Notes: generated from the sequence alone by a model not told the origin. A stretch of DNA of 64,000 nt from an uncultured Paracoccaceae bacterium (GCA_937924905.1 CALDUK010000021.1:1-64000); one strand, 5' to 3'; shown: positions 1-9,764, numbered from the stretch's first letter. Numbers and translations: made by a program.

Positions 1-1
1 T

Positions 2-667
2 TCACCCAACAACCCAACCGGCGTTACCTATGACCGCGACACGCTGGGTGGCATCGCGGACGTTTGCCGGGACCACAATCTGTGGCTGATCTCGGACGAA
101 GTTTACGACAGCCAGATCTGGCAGGGCACGCATCTGTCCCCGCGCCAATTGCCCGACCTGGCAGAGCGCACGCTGGTCATAGGGTCACTGTCAAAAAGCC
201 ACGCGATGACCGGCAGCCGTCTCGGCTGGGTCATCGGGCCGGAAGAGGTGATCGCTCATATGATCAACCTCAGCACCCACACGACCTATGGCGTGCCGGG
301 CTTCATCCAGATGGCAGGCGAATACGCGCTTGATCAAGGCGTCGCGTTTGAAAACCGCATCGCCCAGCCGTTCCGCCACCGCCATGCCGCGGCATCCAGA
401 TTGTTGCGCGGGGCCGGTCTGCCCTTGGTTTCATCGGCGGCCTCTATGTACCTGATGGCGGATGTCCGCGCGACGGGCCTGACCGGCAACGCCTTCGCCA
501 ACCGCCTGCTTGACACCCACCAGATCGCGGTCATGCCGGGCGAAAGCTTTGGACAATCGGCGGCAGGCCATATTCGCATCGCCCTGACCGTCGCAGACAA
601 CCGCTTGATGGCCGCGCTTGATACGCTGGCCAACTTTTACACCACTCTCACCGAAAGGCCCGCATGA
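2..667 (+). CDS. Class I/II PLP-dependent aminotransferase, C-terminal part (5' end outside window)
   Basis: The frame is open from base 2, so 221 residues of the C-terminal part are visible and the N-terminal half is missing. The fold-type I aminotransferase marks are present in order: SPNNPTG at the left edge, SDEVY (pyridine-nitrogen Asp and Tyr), the Schiff-base lysine in GSLSKSHAMTGSRLGW (visible residue 65), and the carboxylate-binding arginine in GHIRIALT near the end. It therefore transfers amino groups between an amino acid and a keto acid in the cytoplasm. The substrate cannot be told from this part; aspartate- or arginine-pyruvate-type enzymes are possible. The stop overlaps the next ATG (ATGA), so the two genes are probably translated as a coupled pair. 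Confidence 0.85.
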   Translation, partial: SPNNPTGVTYDRDTLGGIADVCRDHNLWLISDEVYDSQIWQGTHLSPRQLPDLAERTLVIGSLSKSHAMTGSRLGWVIGPEEVIAHMINLSTHTTYGVPGFIQMAGEYALDQGVAFENRIAQPFRHRHAAASRLLRGAGLPLVSSAASMYLMADVRATGLTGNAFANRLLDTHQIAVMPGESFGQSAAGHIRIALTVADNRLMAALDTLANFYTTLTERPA

Positions 668-1458
668 GCTTTCGAGACCTTCATACCCCCGGCCACCCCT
701 TCATCCTTGCCAACGCCTGGGACGCAGGCAGCGCAAAAATGCTGGCCGCCCTGGGCGCGCCTGCCATCGCGACCTCTAGCGCGGCGCATGCGTTTACACT
801 GGGGCGCCCCGACGGCGGCACGGTCACACGCGACGAAGCGCTTGCGCACGCGCAAGACCTTATGGCGGCAGTCAACCTGCCGGTGTCTGGGGATTTTGAA
901 AACGGCTTTGGCCACACACCAGACGATTGCGCCGAAACAGTCCGCCTGTCGGGCGAGATCGGGCTTGCCGGTATCTCGATCGAAGACGCCGCCATGCCGG
1001 ATGACAAAGCCTATCCGCTGGATCAGGCCACCGACCGCATTCACGCTGCCGCCGCCGCCGCGCGCGCGCTTAAAAATGACTTTGTCCTTGTGGCGCGCGC
1101 CGACGGCGTGATGAACGGGCATTATGATATTGACGAGGCATTGACCCGCATCCGGGCTTTCGACGCCGCAGGCGCTGATTGTCTATATGTCCCCTTGCCC
1201 AAATCCATGGACGACCTGAAACGCGTCATTGCGGCCACCTCAAAACCTGTCAACGTTCTGGTCGCAGGTGCCTATAGCGATGTGCCTCTGGCGGATTATG
1301 CAGCCATCGGCGCGGCCCGTCTTTCGCTTGGGTCGGCTTTGGCCCGGGTCACCCATCGCGCGATTTTCGACACAGCGCATGCGATGTTCGACACCGGCGA
1401 TTTCACGGGGCTTGGCCAAGGCATCTCGGGCAACAAAATCGACAAAATGCTTGGCTGA
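664..1458 (+). CDS. Isocitrate lyase/PEP mutase family protein
   Basis: This 264-residue protein has the shape of the small members of the PEP mutase/isocitrate lyase superfamily: an ANAWDAGSA start, the metal-site loop SGDFENGFG, SIEDAAMP, and VARADGV. These enzymes make or break C-C or P-C bonds next to a carboxylate with Mg2+; members of this size include oxaloacetate decarboxylases, 2-methylisocitrate lyases and uncharacterised lyases. The lyase loop with a catalytic Cys (KKCGH in isocitrate lyase) is not seen, so isocitrate lyase itself is unlikely. It starts inside the stop of the aminotransferase (ATGA overlap), suggesting the two act on linked substrates. The exact reaction is not assigned. 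Confidence 0.8.
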   Translation: MSFRDLHTPGHPFILANAWDAGSAKMLAALGAPAIATSSAAHAFTLGRPDGGTVTRDEALAHAQDLMAAVNLPVSGDFENGFGHTPDDCAETVRLSGEIGLAGISIEDAAMPDDKAYPLDQATDRIHAAAAAARALKNDFVLVARADGVMNGHYDIDEALTRIRAFDAAGADCLYVPLPKSMDDLKRVIAATSKPVNVLVAGAYSDVPLADYAAIGAARLSLGSALARVTHRAIFDTAHAMFDTGDFTGLGQGISGNKIDKMLG

Positions 1459-1621
1459 CTGAATCTCGCAAGGCACGGGCCGCCGCGCCTGACCGGCCAA
1501 TACCGCATGAAACTGCCGATTGTCCCACTAAGCGGGGGTGCGACGCCACGGCCATTGCAAACCCTCTGGTCTTTCCCAGTCCAAACCGCTAGGCGCAGCC
1601 CCAACAGGAAAGGCGCGTCAA

Positions 1622-3442
1622 ATGGACCTCCGAAACATCGCAATCATTGCCCATGTCGACCACGGCAAAACAACGCTGGTGGACGAACTGCTCAAGCAAT
1701 CCGGAGCGTTCCGGCAAGGCGAAGCTGTGGCCGAACGTGCGATGGATTCAAACGATCTGGAACGCGAACGCGGCATCACCATTCTGGCCAAAGCAACCAG
1801 CGTCGAATGGAAGAACACCCGCGTCAACATCGTCGACACCCCCGGCCACGCAGATTTCGGCGGCGAGGTTGAGCGCATTCTCTCGATGGTGGACGGGGTC
1901 GTCTTGCTGGTCGACGCCGCCGAAGGTCCGATGCCGCAGACCAAGTTTGTCACCTCGAAAGCACTGGCCCTTGGGCTTCGCCCGATTGTCGTTCTGAACA
2001 AGGTCGACAAACCAGACGCCGAACCAGACCGCGCGCTGGACGAGGTGTTTGATCTCTTCGCCGCCCTCGATGCCGATGAAGACCAATTGGATTTCCCGCA
2101 TATGTACGCTTCAGGGCGTTCGGGCTGGGCAGATGCCGACCTGGACGGTCCGCGCAAAGACCTCTCGGCGCTTTTTGATCTGATCGTCAATCACGTCCCC
2201 GCCCCCCGCCAACAGTCCCGCAAGGGCGAAGACTTTCAGATGCTGGCCACCACCCTGGCCGCAGACCCCTATCTTGGGCGGTTACTGACAGGTCGCGTCG
2301 AAAGCGGCACACTGAAAACCGGGGCAAATGTCCAGGCAATCAGCCGGACGGGCGAAAAGCTTGAACAATTCCGCATCACCAAAATTCTGGCGTTTCGCGG
2401 ATTGGCGCAACAACCGATCGACGAAGCCGAAGCGGGCGACATCGTATCCATCGCGGGCATGTCGAAAGCCACCGTGGCCGACACGATCAGCGCGCTTGCG
2501 GTTGAAACACCGCTGGACGCCCAGCCCATCGACCCGCCGACGATCACCGTCACCTTTGGCATAAATGACAGCCCGCTGGCCGGGCGCGATGGCAAAAAGG
2601 TGCAATCGCGCGTGATCCGCGACCGGCTTTTGAAAGAAGCCGAAACCAATGTCGCGATCCGCGTCACCGACACACCGGGCGGCGAGGCCTTCGAGGTTTC
2701 GGGCCGCGGCGAATTGCAAATGGGTGTGCTTATCGAAAACATGCGTCGCGAAGGGTTCGAACTGTCGATCTCGCGCCCGCAGGTCATCTTCCGCGACATC
2801 GACGGCCAACGCCATGAGCCGGTCGAAGAAGTCACCATCGACGTGGATGACGATCACACCGGCGCGGTGATCGAAAAGCTGACCGGCCCCCGCAAGGGCG
2901 AACTGATCGAAATGAAACCCGCAGGCACCGGCAAAACGCGCATCATCGCTCATGTGCCATCGCGCGGTCTGATCGGATATCACGGCGAGTTTCTGACCGA
3001 CACACGCGGCACCGGCGTGCTGAACCGCGTGTTCCATGGCCACACCCCCCACAAAGGGGCCATTCCGGGCCGTCGCGCAGGCGTTCTGATCTCGATGGAA
3101 GACGGCACAAGCGTTGCCTACGCGCTGTTCAATCTGGAAGACCGGGGCCGCATGTTCATCGGCGCGCAGGAAAAAGTGTATCAAGGCATGATCATCGGCG
3201 AACACAGCCGGGACAATGACCTGGAAGTGAACCCGCTCAAGGGCAAGAAACTGACCAACGTGCGCGCCTCGGGCAAGGATGATGCCGTGGTCCTGACCAC
3301 GCCCATCCGTCTGTCGCTGGAAGAAGCGATTGCCTATATCGACGATGACGAACTGGTCGAAGTCACGCCAAACGACATCCGCCTGCGCAAACGCCATCTT
3401 GACCCGCATGAAAGAAAACGCGCCGCGCGCAGTGCCGCCTGA
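1622..3442 (+). CDS. typA: Translational GTPase TypA/BipA
   Basis: A 606-residue ribosome-associated GTPase of the EF-G/LepA group, needed in many bacteria for ribosome assembly at low temperature and for stress responses. The G domain opens the protein (AHVDHGKTT, residues 10-18), followed by RERGITI, DTPGHADF and NKVD. The central beta-barrel and EF-G-like domains and the TypA-specific C-terminal domain (GRMFIGAQEKVYQGMIIGEH) follow. Length matches the family. I chose the ATG at 1622 because MDLRNIAIIAHVDHGK is the conserved N terminus and AGGAAAGG lies just upstream; an in-frame extension to 1538 is unlikely. It converges with the MOSC gene, with only two bases between the stops. Confidence 0.97.
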   Translation: MDLRNIAIIAHVDHGKTTLVDELLKQSGAFRQGEAVAERAMDSNDLERERGITILAKATSVEWKNTRVNIVDTPGHADFGGEVERILSMVDGVVLLVDAAEGPMPQTKFVTSKALALGLRPIVVLNKVDKPDAEPDRALDEVFDLFAALDADEDQLDFPHMYASGRSGWADADLDGPRKDLSALFDLIVNHVPAPRQQSRKGEDFQMLATTLAADPYLGRLLTGRVESGTLKTGANVQAISRTGEKLEQFRITKILAFRGLAQQPIDEAEAGDIVSIAGMSKATVADTISALAVETPLDAQPIDPPTITVTFGINDSPLAGRDGKKVQSRVIRDRLLKEAETNVAIRVTDTPGGEAFEVSGRGELQMGVLIENMRREGFELSISRPQVIFRDIDGQRHEPVEEVTIDVDDDHTGAVIEKLTGPRKGELIEMKPAGTGKTRIIAHVPSRGLIGYHGEFLTDTRGTGVLNRVFHGHTPHKGAIPGRRAGVLISMEDGTSVAYALFNLEDRGRMFIGAQEKVYQGMIIGEHSRDNDLEVNPLKGKKLTNVRASGKDDAVVLTTPIRLSLEEAIAYIDDDELVEVTPNDIRLRKRHLDPHERKRAARSAA

Positions 3443-3444
3443 TC

Positions 3445-3912
3445 TCAGACCGGGGCGATGCTGTCGCCAACGGCCAGATCGCCCGGGCCAACAACACTGG
3501 CACAAAACCCACCGTGCCCGCGCATCGCGCTATAGCCACCATGGCCCAGCAGGGTCTCCATTTTGGAACAGGGATGACAGGGCACGGTCAGCTCTAACAC
3601 CGCTGTGCCCAGCCGCATCCGTTTGCCGCGAAACGCCAAAAGGTTCAGACCCGAAACGACAATATTCCGCCGCAACAAACCGGGATCAATCGCTTCAAGT
3701 CCGGCCAAGGACGCAATCACCGGCACATGCTCGGCCTGAATAAGCGTCACCGCGCGCTTGCCCGCGCGGCCGCGGTCGCCCGACAACCCGGCCTCGGTCA
3801 CGGGCACCCGGTCAACCGACACCGCCGCCGCCCCGCGTGCAGGCCGCAGCCACATGGCTTCGACCCGGCCGGGGCTGGCAAACCGCCCTTGCAATTCAGC
3901 CAGCGTCAGCAT
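3445..3912 (-). CDS. MOSC domain protein
   Basis: A 155-residue stand-alone MOSC domain (MoCo sulfurase C-terminal domain). Such domains bind molybdenum cofactor or transfer sulfur or oxygen through a cysteine; stand-alone members include YiiM-type proteins of N-hydroxylated base or amidoxime reduction. The typical late motif is visible (PCHPCSKMETLLGHGG, with candidate catalytic Cys), as is GDRGRAGKRAVTLIQ early on. I start at MLTLAELQGRF (3912), because the 16 residues upstream in frame translate a hairpin-containing intergenic element rather than protein-like sequence, and an AAGAAGAAG ribosome-binding stretch precedes this ATG. It is the last gene of the run alaS, DUF1330, MOSC. Confidence 0.85.
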   Translation of the reverse strand: MLTLAELQGRFASPGRVEAMWLRPARGAAAVSVDRVPVTEAGLSGDRGRAGKRAVTLIQAEHVPVIASLAGLEAIDPGLLRRNIVVSGLNLLAFRGKRMRLGTAVLELTVPCHPCSKMETLLGHGGYSAMRGHGGFCASVVGPGDLAVGDSIAPV

Positions 3913-3943
3913 GCGCTTCTTCTTGGAAAAAATATGTCGGGGT

Positions 3944-3960
3944 TTGGGGCAGAGCCCCAA
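3944..3960 (-). terminator. Short GC hairpin between DUF1330 gene and MOSC gene
   Basis: TTGGGGC and GCCCCAA form a 7-bp stem with an AGA loop, just after the stop of the DUF1330 gene. On the minus strand a T-rich stretch (ATATTTTTT) follows 11 bases later rather than directly, so it is at best a weak terminator or attenuator. The hairpin, the T run and the AAGAAGAAG ribosome-binding stretch together form one compact unit (3913-3960); see the findings. Confidence 0.4.
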
Positions 3961-3965
3961 GGCGC

Positions 3966-4253
3966 TTATGCATCGGTTTCAACGATGATCACTTCGCGGT
4001 CTGACGCATCTTTCGCCCACACGACAGCGTCCTGATATTTCGGGTCGTTATACGCCGCCAATGCCGCCTCGACGCTGGGAAATCTGGCTACCACATTCCG
4101 CGCCCGTGATGCGCCTTCGACCGGTTCCACCCGGCCCCCGCGCGCGATGAACACACCGCCATGGGCCGGGATCACGTCTGATGCGACCTCGATATATTTG
4201 GCATAAAGCGCGGCATCCGTTACATCGGCGCGGGCAATCCAAAGCGCTGGCAT
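3966..4253 (-). CDS. DUF1330 domain protein
   Basis: A 95-residue protein of the DUF1330 family, which has a dimeric ferredoxin-like alpha/beta fold of unknown function. The family pattern is clear: YAKYIEVASDVIPAHGGVFIARGG near the N terminus, then ARNVVARFPSVEAALAAYNDPKYQDA, and a C-terminal IIVE strand. There is no signal peptide or membrane segment, so it is cytoplasmic. The ATG lies two bases after the alaS stop, so it is almost certainly co-transcribed with alaS. No role can be derived from the sequence; some relatives are annotated as putative monooxygenase-like proteins without direct proof. Confidence 0.85.
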   Translation of the reverse strand: MPALWIARADVTDAALYAKYIEVASDVIPAHGGVFIARGGRVEPVEGASRARNVVARFPSVEAALAAYNDPKYQDAVVWAKDASDREVIIVETDA

Positions 4254-4255
4254 GA

Positions 4256-6901
4256 TCAGCCCCCCATAACGGCTTTGGCCGCTGTCAGGGCGGCATCGGC
4301 TTGTTCGGCGGACGCCCCGCCCCCTTGCGCCATATCGGCCCGGCCCCCGCCACCTTTGCCGCCAAGTTCGGCCACCGCTGCGCGCACAAGATCAACCGCC
4401 GAAACCGCGTCGGTCAGATCTTTGGTCACCCCTGCGGCCACCGCAGCCTTGTCGCCTGTGTCCGCAATCAGCACCACAACACCCGATCCAAGCCGCGCTT
4501 TGTGTTCGTCGATCAATGGCGGCAGGTCTTTGCCGGACACGCCCTTCAGAACCTGTCCGTAAAACGCCATCCCGCCCACGGTCTCGGCGTCGGCCGGCGC
4601 AGCCCCGCCACCTGCCATCGCCAGTTGCCGCCGCAGGTCCGCAACCTCGGCGGCCAGTTCCTTGCGCTCGCCCTGCAAGGCTTTCACCCGGTCTGCCACG
4701 TCACCTGGTTGCGCCTTAAGCGCCAGGGCAACTTCGGCCAACCGGTGATCCTGTTCCGACAGATAGTCAAACGCCGCCTGGCCCGTCAGCGCTTCGATGC
4801 GGCGCACACCGGCCGAAGACGCGGTGTCGCCCAGCGTCACGAACAGGCCGATATCGCCAGTGCGCGTCACATGCGTGCCCCCGCACAGCTCGATAGAATA
4901 AGTGTCGCCTTCGGCCCCTTTGCCGGTAGGCGCACGCCCCATTGAAACGACACGCACTTCGTCGCCGTATTTTTCACCAAACAAGGCCTGCGCGCCGATC
5001 TCTCGCGCATCATCGGGCGTCATGATCCGTGTCTCGACCGGGCTGTTCTGGCGAATGAATGCGTTTACGTCCGCTTCGACCTGTTTCAATTCCTGCAACG
5101 ACAGCGCCTTTTGATGGCTGAAATCGAACCGAAGCCGATCCGACGCATTCAAAGACCCGCGCTGCGCAACATGGTCGCCCAAGGCCATGCGCAAGGCTTC
5201 GTGCAACAGATGCGTTGCCGAATGGTTGGCACGAATAGCCGCCCGGCGATCCGCCGCCACAACCAGCTTTGCCGCCTGACCATTGGCAATATGGCCTTTG
5301 GTGACGCGCGCCTGATGGATAAAAACGCCGGCAGCTTTCTTGGTGTCTGTGACCTCGGCTGTGCCGGTGTCGGTTTCGATCACACCGGCGTCCCCCACCT
5401 GGCCGCCGCTTTCCGCGTAAAACGGCGTTTGGTTCAGAACGATCTGAACCTCGCCCTTGGCTTCGTCGACGCGCCCGCCATCGGTGACAAGCGCGGTGAT
5501 CTGACCTTCGGCGGTTTCGGTTTCATAGCCCAGAAATTCGGTCACTCCATGCGCATCGGCGATGTCGAACCAAACCGCAGCATCCGCCGCCTCGCCCGAG
5601 CCTGACCAGGCCGCACGCGCCTTTGCTTTTTGTTCGGCCATCGCCGCGTCGAACCCGTCTGTGTCTACCGACAAACCGCGTTCGCGCAACGCATCCTGCG
5701 TCAAATCCAGCGGAAACCCGAACGTGTCATACAGTTTGAACGCGGTGGCCCCCGGCAATTCGCCACCTTTGTCCATACCGCCGACCGCATCGTCCAAGAG
5801 CGACAGACCGCGATCCAATGTCGTTTTGAACCGCGTTTCCTCGGCCAGCAAGGTTTCTTCGATCAACGCCTTGCCGCGCGACAACTCGGGGTAAGCCACC
5901 CCCATCTCGGCAATCAGTGATGGCACCAGACGGTACATCACCGGATCTTTCGCCCCCAGCAAATGCGCATGCCGCATGGCGCGGCGCATGATCCGGCGCA
6001 GCACATAGCCGCGGCCTTCATTCGATGGCAAAACACCTTCGGCAATCAGAAAACAGGTGGACCGCAAGTGATCGGCGATCACCCGGTGATGCACGTTCTG
6101 GTCGCCATCGGGTGCGACGCCCGTGGCATTGGCCGACGCTTCGATCAGCGCGCGCATCGTGTCTGTGTCGTAATTGTCGTGGCTGCCCTGCAAAAGCGCG
6201 CCAATCCGTTCCAGCCCCATGCCGGTGTCAATCGACTGCATTTCCAATGCCGTCATCGAGCCGTCTTCAAACTGCTCGTTCTGCATGAAAACGATGTTCC
6301 AAATCTCGATAAACCGGTCACCATCTTCATCCGGCGACCCCGGAGGCCCGCCCCAGATATGGTCGCCGTGATCATAGAAAATCTCGGTGCACGGGCCGCA
6401 GGGGCCGGTTGGCCCCATCTGCCAGAAATTGTCGCTGGTCGCGATGCGGATAATCCGATCGTCCGGCACGCCAACCTTTTTCCAGATCTCGGCCGCTTCG
6501 TCATCGGTGTGGTAAACCGTGACATAAAGCCGGTCTTTCGGAATCCCGAATTCGCCCGTGATCAGGTTCCAGGCAAACGGGATGGCCTCTGCCTTGAAAT
6601 AATCGCCAAAGCTGAAATTCCCCAGCATCTCAAAGAATGTGTGATGACGCGCGGTATAGCCGACATTGTCCAGATCATTGTGCTTGCCGCCTGCGCGCAC
6701 ACATTTCTGAGACGACGTGGCGCGCACATAGTCCCGCTTTTCCAACCCGGTGAACAGGTTTTTGAACTGCACCATGCCCGAATTGGTAAACATCAGCGTC
6801 GGGTCATTGCGCGGCACCAAAGGCGAGCTGTCGACCACTTCGTGGCCGTTCTTTTCGAAATAGCTCAGGAAGGTCGCGCGGATATCATTCAGGCTGGTCA
6901 T
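4256..6901 (-). CDS. alaS: Alanyl-tRNA synthetase
   Basis: An 881-residue class II aminoacyl-tRNA synthetase that charges tRNA-Ala. Class II motif 1-like [19 protein letters not shown] and [19 protein letters not shown] are near the N terminus. The editing domain carries the zinc-site pairs [11 protein letters not shown] and CGGTHV. A coiled-coil stretch and the DHHA1/C-Ala domain with the glycine-rich [16 protein letters not shown] end the protein. Length equals the bacterial norm. The start is [15 protein letters not shown]; no strong Shine-Dalgarno sequence is visible upstream. It lies 89 bases downstream of the DUF3179 gene and two bases before the DUF1330 gene on the same strand. Confidence 0.98.
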   Translation of the reverse strand: MTSLNDIRATFLSYFEKNGHEVVDSSPLVPRNDPTLMFTNSGMVQFKNLFTGLEKRDYVRATSSQKCVRAGGKHNDLDNVGYTARHHTFFEMLGNFSFGDYFKAEAIPFAWNLITGEFGIPKDRLYVTVYHTDDEAAEIWKKVGVPDDRIIRIATSDNFWQMGPTGPCGPCTEIFYDHGDHIWGGPPGSPDEDGDRFIEIWNIVFMQNEQFEDGSMTALEMQSIDTGMGLERIGALLQGSHDNYDTDTMRALIEASANATGVAPDGDQNVHHRVIADHLRSTCFLIAEGVLPSNEGRGYVLRRIMRRAMRHAHLLGAKDPVMYRLVPSLIAEMGVAYPELSRGKALIEETLLAEETRFKTTLDRGLSLLDDAVGGMDKGGELPGATAFKLYDTFGFPLDLTQDALRERGLSVDTDGFDAAMAEQKAKARAAWSGSGEAADAAVWFDIADAHGVTEFLGYETETAEGQITALVTDGGRVDEAKGEVQIVLNQTPFYAESGGQVGDAGVIETDTGTAEVTDTKKAAGVFIHQARVTKGHIANGQAAKLVVAADRRAAIRANHSATHLLHEALRMALGDHVAQRGSLNASDRLRFDFSHQKALSLQELKQVEADVNAFIRQNSPVETRIMTPDDAREIGAQALFGEKYGDEVRVVSMGRAPTGKGAEGDTYSIELCGGTHVTRTGDIGLFVTLGDTASSAGVRRIEALTGQAAFDYLSEQDHRLAEVALALKAQPGDVADRVKALQGERKELAAEVADLRRQLAMAGGGAAPADAETVGGMAFYGQVLKGVSGKDLPPLIDEHKARLGSGVVVLIADTGDKAAVAAGVTKDLTDAVSAVDLVRAAVAELGGKGGGGRADMAQGGGASAEQADAALTAAKAVMGG

Positions 6902-6990
6902 GGGTCATATCGTCAAAAGTCGGAGTTGGCCTTCCCTACCCCGAACCCGACCCTCGAACAACTTGATTCAAATCGGCCGCGGCGCAGGCG

Positions 6991-8337
6991 CTAGCCTTCG
7001 TAGAAATCGGCGCGGTCGCCCAGATACCCGGCCCAGGCAAACCAATAGGCCACATGCCCCGCAACGCGCGGTGCTTTTGTCCCATCCGGGGCCACCAGCG
7101 CATCTTCGGTCTGTGTCCAGATCTGACCGTCAACGCTGAGGTCCGCCTCAAAGCGTGCCGTCCCCCGATCATAGGCCCGTACCGTCCGCGTTGCGGCATC
7201 GCCGATCAGCACAAGGTTCTGAAACCCGACCGTGTCATTGATGACCCGCCCGCCTTCAAACGCGCTTAACGGCCAGGCTTTGGCCCCGCCCGGCGCGCGC
7301 ACCCCGAATACATAGTCTTTCTGCGCCAGGCTTTCGCCCTGCAAAACTGCCGGGAACATTAGATCGTCAGATGCGAAATAACTTTTGTACACCACGCCCG
7401 AGCCATAGTCGCGGTCATGCCCGGTCCGCAGCGACAAAACCCGCGTGCCCGGATTGTCGCGCTTCCAGCTTGCCCATTCGGTGATCACGACCGGGCGCTG
7501 TACCAGTGTGATATCGCTGTCGACCAAAGCCCCCGACACGGGCTGTCCGGTAAACTGGTTCCAAAGGGAATGCGTTTCACGGTCAAACATCAGCTTGTTC
7601 GACCGGTAAAGAAACCCCGACGACCCAAAAACAAGCGGCTTGGCCCGGCCCGGCACCTGCGTTTCAAACAAAATGCCCGCCCCGCAGAGCGTGCAATAGG
7701 CCAATGCCACAGGCACGCCGCCGATAACTTCGTTGAACATCTCGTGCCAGCCCATGATCCGCAGTGGATAGGCGCGAACATCGCCGTTGATCGCCACGCC
7801 AAAGACCAGATCATCATCCCGCAAATAGGCAGCGTCCCCCGCAGCGATCAGATCGGGATTGTCCAGCGACGGGATGCCATCCTTGCGAACGCCGCCCCAG
7901 GTGACTTCTTCAAACCGGATCTTCATGGCCCCGGGCGCGATATGGGCGGGGTCAAGAAACACGTCGAATTGCGGATCGATCCGCAAGAACATGTCGCGCT
8001 TGAACGCTGTATATACAGGGTGCGACGCAATCTGCGGATTTTCTTCCTGCCACAGCATCCAGTCAAACCAACCCCGGCGGTTTTCACCCGTCAGCTTTTG
8101 CAACGCCGCATCCAAGGCTTCGGCGCGCGTAAACCGCGAGGCCAGAATAAGGCTTGAGGCCAGCTCGATCCCGCCAAACGCCTCGACTTCCTGCAAGCCG
8201 ATGAATTGCTGCTGCGGGTTCCGACTGACCAGACGGAACAGAGAATCCAAAAGCGCTTTGTCATCATCTGCGGCAAATCCGGGGCGGGCCAGCATTCCGG
8301 CAGCCGACCCGGCCAAAAGCAAACGGCGGGAAATCAT
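6991..8337 (-). CDS. DUF3179 domain protein, exported
   Basis: A 448-residue protein of the DUF3179 family. The N terminus MISRRLLLAGSAAGMLARPGFA is a signal peptide with an Arg-Arg pair, compatible with Tat or Sec export, so the mature protein should be periplasmic. The family core is seen in AYCTLCGAGILFE (two close cysteines), GSSGFLYRSNKLMFDRETHSLWNQFTGQPVSG and TGHDRDYG. Function is unknown in the family; the CxxC pair could bind metal or be redox-active. I chose the ATG at 8337 because AAGGAG lies nine bases upstream and the signal peptide begins there. The gene sits between the recA terminator and alaS. Confidence 0.85.
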   Translation of the reverse strand: MISRRLLLAGSAAGMLARPGFAADDDKALLDSLFRLVSRNPQQQFIGLQEVEAFGGIELASSLILASRFTRAEALDAALQKLTGENRRGWFDWMLWQEENPQIASHPVYTAFKRDMFLRIDPQFDVFLDPAHIAPGAMKIRFEEVTWGGVRKDGIPSLDNPDLIAAGDAAYLRDDDLVFGVAINGDVRAYPLRIMGWHEMFNEVIGGVPVALAYCTLCGAGILFETQVPGRAKPLVFGSSGFLYRSNKLMFDRETHSLWNQFTGQPVSGALVDSDITLVQRPVVITEWASWKRDNPGTRVLSLRTGHDRDYGSGVVYKSYFASDDLMFPAVLQGESLAQKDYVFGVRAPGGAKAWPLSAFEGGRVINDTVGFQNLVLIGDAATRTVRAYDRGTARFEADLSVDGQIWTQTEDALVAPDGTKAPRVAGHVAYWFAWAGYLGDRADFYEG

Positions 8338-8440
8338 TTGGACGGTCTCCTTTTGTTGTGCCCATCCTAAACGACCGCGCGATAACATCGGCGTCACGTT
8401 CACGAGAAAACTGGTTTCGCCCATCTACAGCAGCCCCCCG

Positions 8441-8474
8441 AAAAGGAAAAAGACCGCCCTTTAGGACGGTCTTT
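8441..8474 (-). terminator. Rho-independent terminator of recA
   Basis: On the minus strand AAAGACCGTCC pairs with GGGCGGTCTTT around a TAAA loop (8449-8474; 11 pairs, one G-T) and is followed at once by TTTTTCCTTTT. It lies 60 bases after the recA stop and before the DUF3179 ribosome-binding site. It is a textbook intrinsic terminator and separates recA from the DUF3179-alaS run. Confidence 0.9.
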
Positions 8475-8534
8475 CGCAACTTCGGTTTTCTTCAAACGCG
8501 CGGGCGCCTTCCCGTAGGGGTCACCCCGCGACGG

Positions 8535-9614
8535 TCAGCTTTCGACCAGATCGTCGTCACTGTCCTTGCCGGGATCACCGCCTTCAAAATCCAACCCATG
8601 GGCGGCCCTGATCTTGTCTTCGATCTCATGCGCCATATCCGGGTTTTCGCGCATAAAGGTCTTGGCGTTCTCGCGCCCCTGTCCGATCCGCTCGTCGCCA
8701 TAGCTGAACCAGGCGCCTGATTTTTCGACCACCCCGGCTTTGACACCAAGATCAATCAGCTCGCCCATCTTGGAAATGCCTTCGCCATACATAATGTCGA
8801 ATTCAACTTGCTTGAAAGGCGGGGCAACTTTGTTCTTCACAACCTTCACGCGTGTGGTGTTGCCCACAACTTCGTCCCGGTCCTTGATGGCACCAATCCG
8901 GCGGATATCCAGACGAACCGAAGAATAGAACTTCAACGCGTTCCCGCCTGTCGTCGTCTCGGGCGAGCCGAACATGACGCCAATCTTCATCCGAATCTGG
9001 TTGATGAAGATGACCATGCATTTCGACCGCGCAATCGAACCGGTCAGCTTGCGCATGGCCTGGCTCATCAGGCGGGCATGCACGCCAACCGACGCATCGC
9101 CCATGTCACCCTCAAGCTCGGATTTTGGTGTCAGCGCTGCAACAGAATCGACCACAACCATGCTCACTGCACCCGAACGCACCAGCGTGTCGGTGATTTC
9201 CAACGCCTGCTCACCAGTATCGGGCTGTGAGATAAGCAATTCGTCAAGATTTACGCTTAGCTTTTTTGCGTACATCGGATCAAGGGCGTGTTCGGCATCC
9301 ACAAAGGCGCAAACGCCGCCCTTTTTCTGTTCTTCCGCGACCGCGTGCAGCGTCAATGTGGTCTTACCAGACGATTCAGGACCGTAAATCTCGATGATCC
9401 GCCCTTTCGGCAAACCACCAATACCCAGTGCAATATCCAGACCAAGCGATCCGGTCGACGTGGCCTCGATCTCGGGAATGACGTTATCGCCCCCAAGTTT
9501 CATGATCGAGCCTTTGCCGAACTGACGCTCAATCTGGCCCAGCGCTGCATCCAGCGCTTTTTGTTTTTCGTTTCCTGCCTTTGAGGTCATATCCAAAAGT
9601 TCTGCTGCACCCAT
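8535..9614 (-). CDS. recA: Recombinase RecA
   Basis: A 359-residue RecA: the DNA-dependent ATPase that forms filaments on single-stranded DNA, exchanges strands and triggers LexA self-cleavage. Visible are [21 protein letters not shown], Walker [10 protein letters not shown] (residues 78-86), [12 protein letters not shown] (Walker B) and [18 protein letters not shown] (loop L2 region). The C-terminal tail is acidic (ends [11 protein letters not shown]), as usual. Start at 9614 (MGAAELLD) is preferred over 9659: an AAGGA lies eight bases upstream and homologues start with a similar short leader. It has its own promoter, an SOS box and a terminator, so it is a single-gene unit. Confidence 0.98.
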   Translation of the reverse strand: MGAAELLDMTSKAGNEKQKALDAALGQIERQFGKGSIMKLGGDNVIPEIEATSTGSLGLDIALGIGGLPKGRIIEIYGPESSGKTTLTLHAVAEEQKKGGVCAFVDAEHALDPMYAKKLSVNLDELLISQPDTGEQALEITDTLVRSGAVSMVVVDSVAALTPKSELEGDMGDASVGVHARLMSQAMRKLTGSIARSKCMVIFINQIRMKIGVMFGSPETTTGGNALKFYSSVRLDIRRIGAIKDRDEVVGNTTRVKVVKNKVAPPFKQVEFDIMYGEGISKMGELIDLGVKAGVVEKSGAWFSYGDERIGQGRENAKTFMRENPDMAHEIEDKIRAAHGLDFEGGDPGKDSDDDLVES

Positions 9615-9663
9615 TTTCCTGTTCCTTATTTCATAGCCACCGGTCGGCGGCAACGCCACTCAT

Positions 9664-9678
9664 GTTCGCCTCTTGTTC
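9664..9678 (-). promoter_or_regulatory. LexA (SOS) box of recA
   Basis: GTTC-GCCTCTT-GTTC matches exactly the alphaproteobacterial LexA operator, a direct repeat GTTC-N7-GTTC (read on the plus strand). It is 50 bases upstream of the recA start and 10 bases downstream of the proposed -10 box, so bound LexA would block the polymerase near the transcription start. Confidence 0.85.
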
Positions 9679-9687
9679 TTGTCGCCC

Positions 9688-9716
9688 TGTATGGGACCAA
9701 AAAGAGAACATTGCAA
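9688..9716 (-). promoter_or_regulatory. Probable recA promoter
   Basis: On the minus strand TTGCAA (9711-9716) and CATACA (9688-9693) are 17 bases apart, a reasonable housekeeping-sigma -35/-10 pair. The position just upstream of the SOS box fits a LexA-repressed recA promoter. No transcript data are available here. Confidence 0.55.
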
Positions 9717-9749
9717 CGGATTTATGTGAAGTTTTATGGACCGGGGGTC

Positions 9750-9764
9750 TTAACAGTCGGTTAC
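9750..9764 (-). promoter_or_regulatory. CtrA-like site upstream of recA
   Basis: On the minus strand the site reads GTAA-CCGACTG-TTAA, one mismatch from the CtrA consensus TTAA-N7-TTAA. It is about 34 bases upstream of the proposed recA -35. It shares GTAACCG and TTAA with the site upstream of the che operon (28094-28108). Confidence 0.35.

Noticed and set aside
1459..1621. Small gene or RNA between the PEP mutase-family gene and typA
   Set aside because: No convincing frame, hairpin or promoter apart from the typA ribosome-binding site.
2282..3505. Long minus-strand open frame opposite typA
   Set aside because: Antisense to TypA with no motif; a by-product of codon bias.
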